Shown piece by piece: positions 5,751-6,214 of a stretch of 6,214 nucleotides of DNA. Position numbers and translations under genes: made by a program. This DNA is from CAZITB01 sp964542055. Lineage in GTDB: Bacteria > Planctomycetota > Phycisphaerae > Sedimentisphaerales > CAMDDF01. The notes beneath the pieces were generated by a model. It was not told where the DNA came from. It made no database searches and saw only the letters and a program-made list of their open reading frames with translations. The DNA lies in NCBI GenBank assembly GCA_964542055.1, contig CAZITB010000136.1, positions 1 to 6,214 on the forward strand. The letters run 5' to 3'. The stretch's first letter is position 1. Each line of letters begins with the position of its first letter.

Positions 5751-6020
5751 TCCTATAGAGAACTGACAGGGGCCAATGAACTTTTTCATGGATAATTTTT
5801 GTCTCATATCTTTCATTTATCGGTATTAAATGCAGGTAATCTTTAGATGAACGGATTAATTTGCTGGTAACGCCGATTTGATCTTTAATTTAACTACAGC
5901 AACTTGCCCTTGGGATGCTTTAACCGAAGGACTGACCAGCACTATTTGGCCATCTTTTAATCAAAAATTCATATTTTTTCATAGAAGCGTAAGTCTAATT
6001 GTATTTTTTGCTTTTGTCAA
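5734..6020 (-). pseudogene. Decayed LexA-like / peptidase S24 repressor, C-terminal part
   Basis: Two overlapping - strand frames join into one S24-type C-terminal domain. The first frame (open 5960 to 5859) reads LKDGQIVLVSPSVKASQGQ then VAVVKLKI. The second (open 5889 to the TAA at 5734) continues DQIGVTSKLIRSS, KDYLHLIPINERYE, TKIIHEKVHWPLSVLYRI. This follows the LexA/XRE-S24 pattern: DG-IV-V, then VVVxL, then a VTxK segment carrying the catalytic-lysine position, then LIPIN and a closing strand. A one-base loss between 5889 and 5859 explains the shift. Upstream in the first frame, the region that should hold Gly-Asp-Ser-Met reads stop-Lys-Asn-Met, with TGA stops at 5979-5981 and 5961-5963, so the catalytic serine is lost. 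No helix-turn-helix part is found further upstream. The end at 6020 is a soft limit. It lies 30 bases upstream of the PIN-TRAM gene. Inference: an inactivated repressor or a truncated prophage/SOS-type regulator. Confidence 0.68.
5992..6020 (-). promoter_or_regulatory. Weak promoter candidate at the 5' edge of the S24 remnant
   Basis: On the - strand TTGACA (complement of 6015-6020) is followed after exactly 17 bases by TAGACT (complement of 5992-5997), four of six matches to the -10 consensus. The same bases also read as degenerate S24 codons, so this may be chance in A/T-rich decaying sequence. Confidence 0.25.
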
Positions 6021-6113
6021 TCAAGGGCAAGGAAATATGCAAAAGAAAACCGATTTCAAAAATAATTGACTTTGTTAATTAAGACATGAAAATCCAGAGC
6101 CGATATAAAATGC

Positions 6114-6214
6114 ATGATAAACAAAATATCAATATTAGCAACCATAGCCGCTTTTTTGGGAATATTTGCAGGTTTTTTGGGACAAATTGAGGTATTTGTC
6201 GCTGCATGCTCTTT
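6114..6214 (+). CDS. N-terminus of an unrecognised protein with a hydrophobic segment (3' end outside window)
   Basis: From the ATG at 6114 the frame stays open to the window edge, 33 codons. After MINKIS the translation is strongly hydrophobic (ILATIAAFLGIFAGFLG), then QIEVFVAACS. This looks like a membrane helix or an N-terminal anchor; a signal peptide is less clear because only one Lys precedes it. In-frame sequence upstream closes with a TGA at 6087-6089 and offers no other ATG, so 6114 is the only ATG start. There is no Shine-Dalgarno sequence. TATAAA at 6104-6109, with AAGACA 17 bases upstream (6081-6086), could be a promoter, which would make the transcript nearly leaderless. The family is not recognised. 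The gene is divergent from the S24 remnant and the PIN-TRAM gene. Confidence 0.45.
   Translation, partial: MINKISILATIAAFLGIFAGFLGQIEVFVAACS

Noticed and set aside
5878..6069. 63-codon + strand ORF starting with TTG
   Set aside because: It has no ribosome binding site and no recognisable motif, and it lies opposite the S24 remnant, which explains the sequence better.

Overview
The window looks like chromosomal DNA from an environmental bacterium of moderate G+C. A Planctomycetota (Phycisphaerae-like) origin is my best guess. It rests on the style of the proteins (a CheB-CheR-PAS hybrid next to a PAS/HisKA_3 kinase, and a four-helix PIN-TRAM membrane protein), not on any phylogenetic marker, so treat it as about 50% likely. 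No rRNA, tRNA, CRISPR array or insertion sequence is visible.

Left part, + strand (1-4246): an apparent operon. It opens with the last 45 codons of an unrecognised gene (stop at 138-140). Seven bases later comes a 946-residue CheB-CheR-PAS hybrid (148-2988). One base after its stop begins a 418-residue PAS/HisKA_3 histidine kinase (2990-4246). The hybrid joins a methylesterase domain, a methyltransferase domain, PAS-like domains and a heptad-repeat coiled coil, but has no kinase of its own. The adjacent gene supplies a kinase, so the two probably form one signalling unit. No response regulator or chemoreceptor lies in the window.

Middle (4247-4641): about 395 bases without a convincing gene, between two converging genes. 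It holds a short tandem heptamer repeat, then an unusual run of A/T-tracts spaced at about one helical turn for roughly 130-150 bp, predicted to be intrinsically curved DNA. Overlapping hairpins there may end transcription of the + strand operon.

Right part, - strand (5703 down to 4642): a YacL-like membrane protein with four predicted transmembrane helices, a PIN nuclease domain with all four acidic residues, and a C-terminal TRAM domain. It has a strong ribosome binding site and a promoter candidate.

Just upstream of it, in the same orientation (about 6020-5734), is a decayed gene that simple ORF calling misses. Split over two frames is the C-terminal peptidase domain of a LexA-like/S24 repressor, with in-frame stops and a frameshift. 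At the right edge (6114 onward, + strand) a short hydrophobic N-terminus starts a gene that leaves the window.

The most interesting signals are the phased A-tract array, the S24 remnant, and an Asp-to-Asn change next to the phospho-accepting histidine of the kinase. I saw no clearly new multi-gene system.
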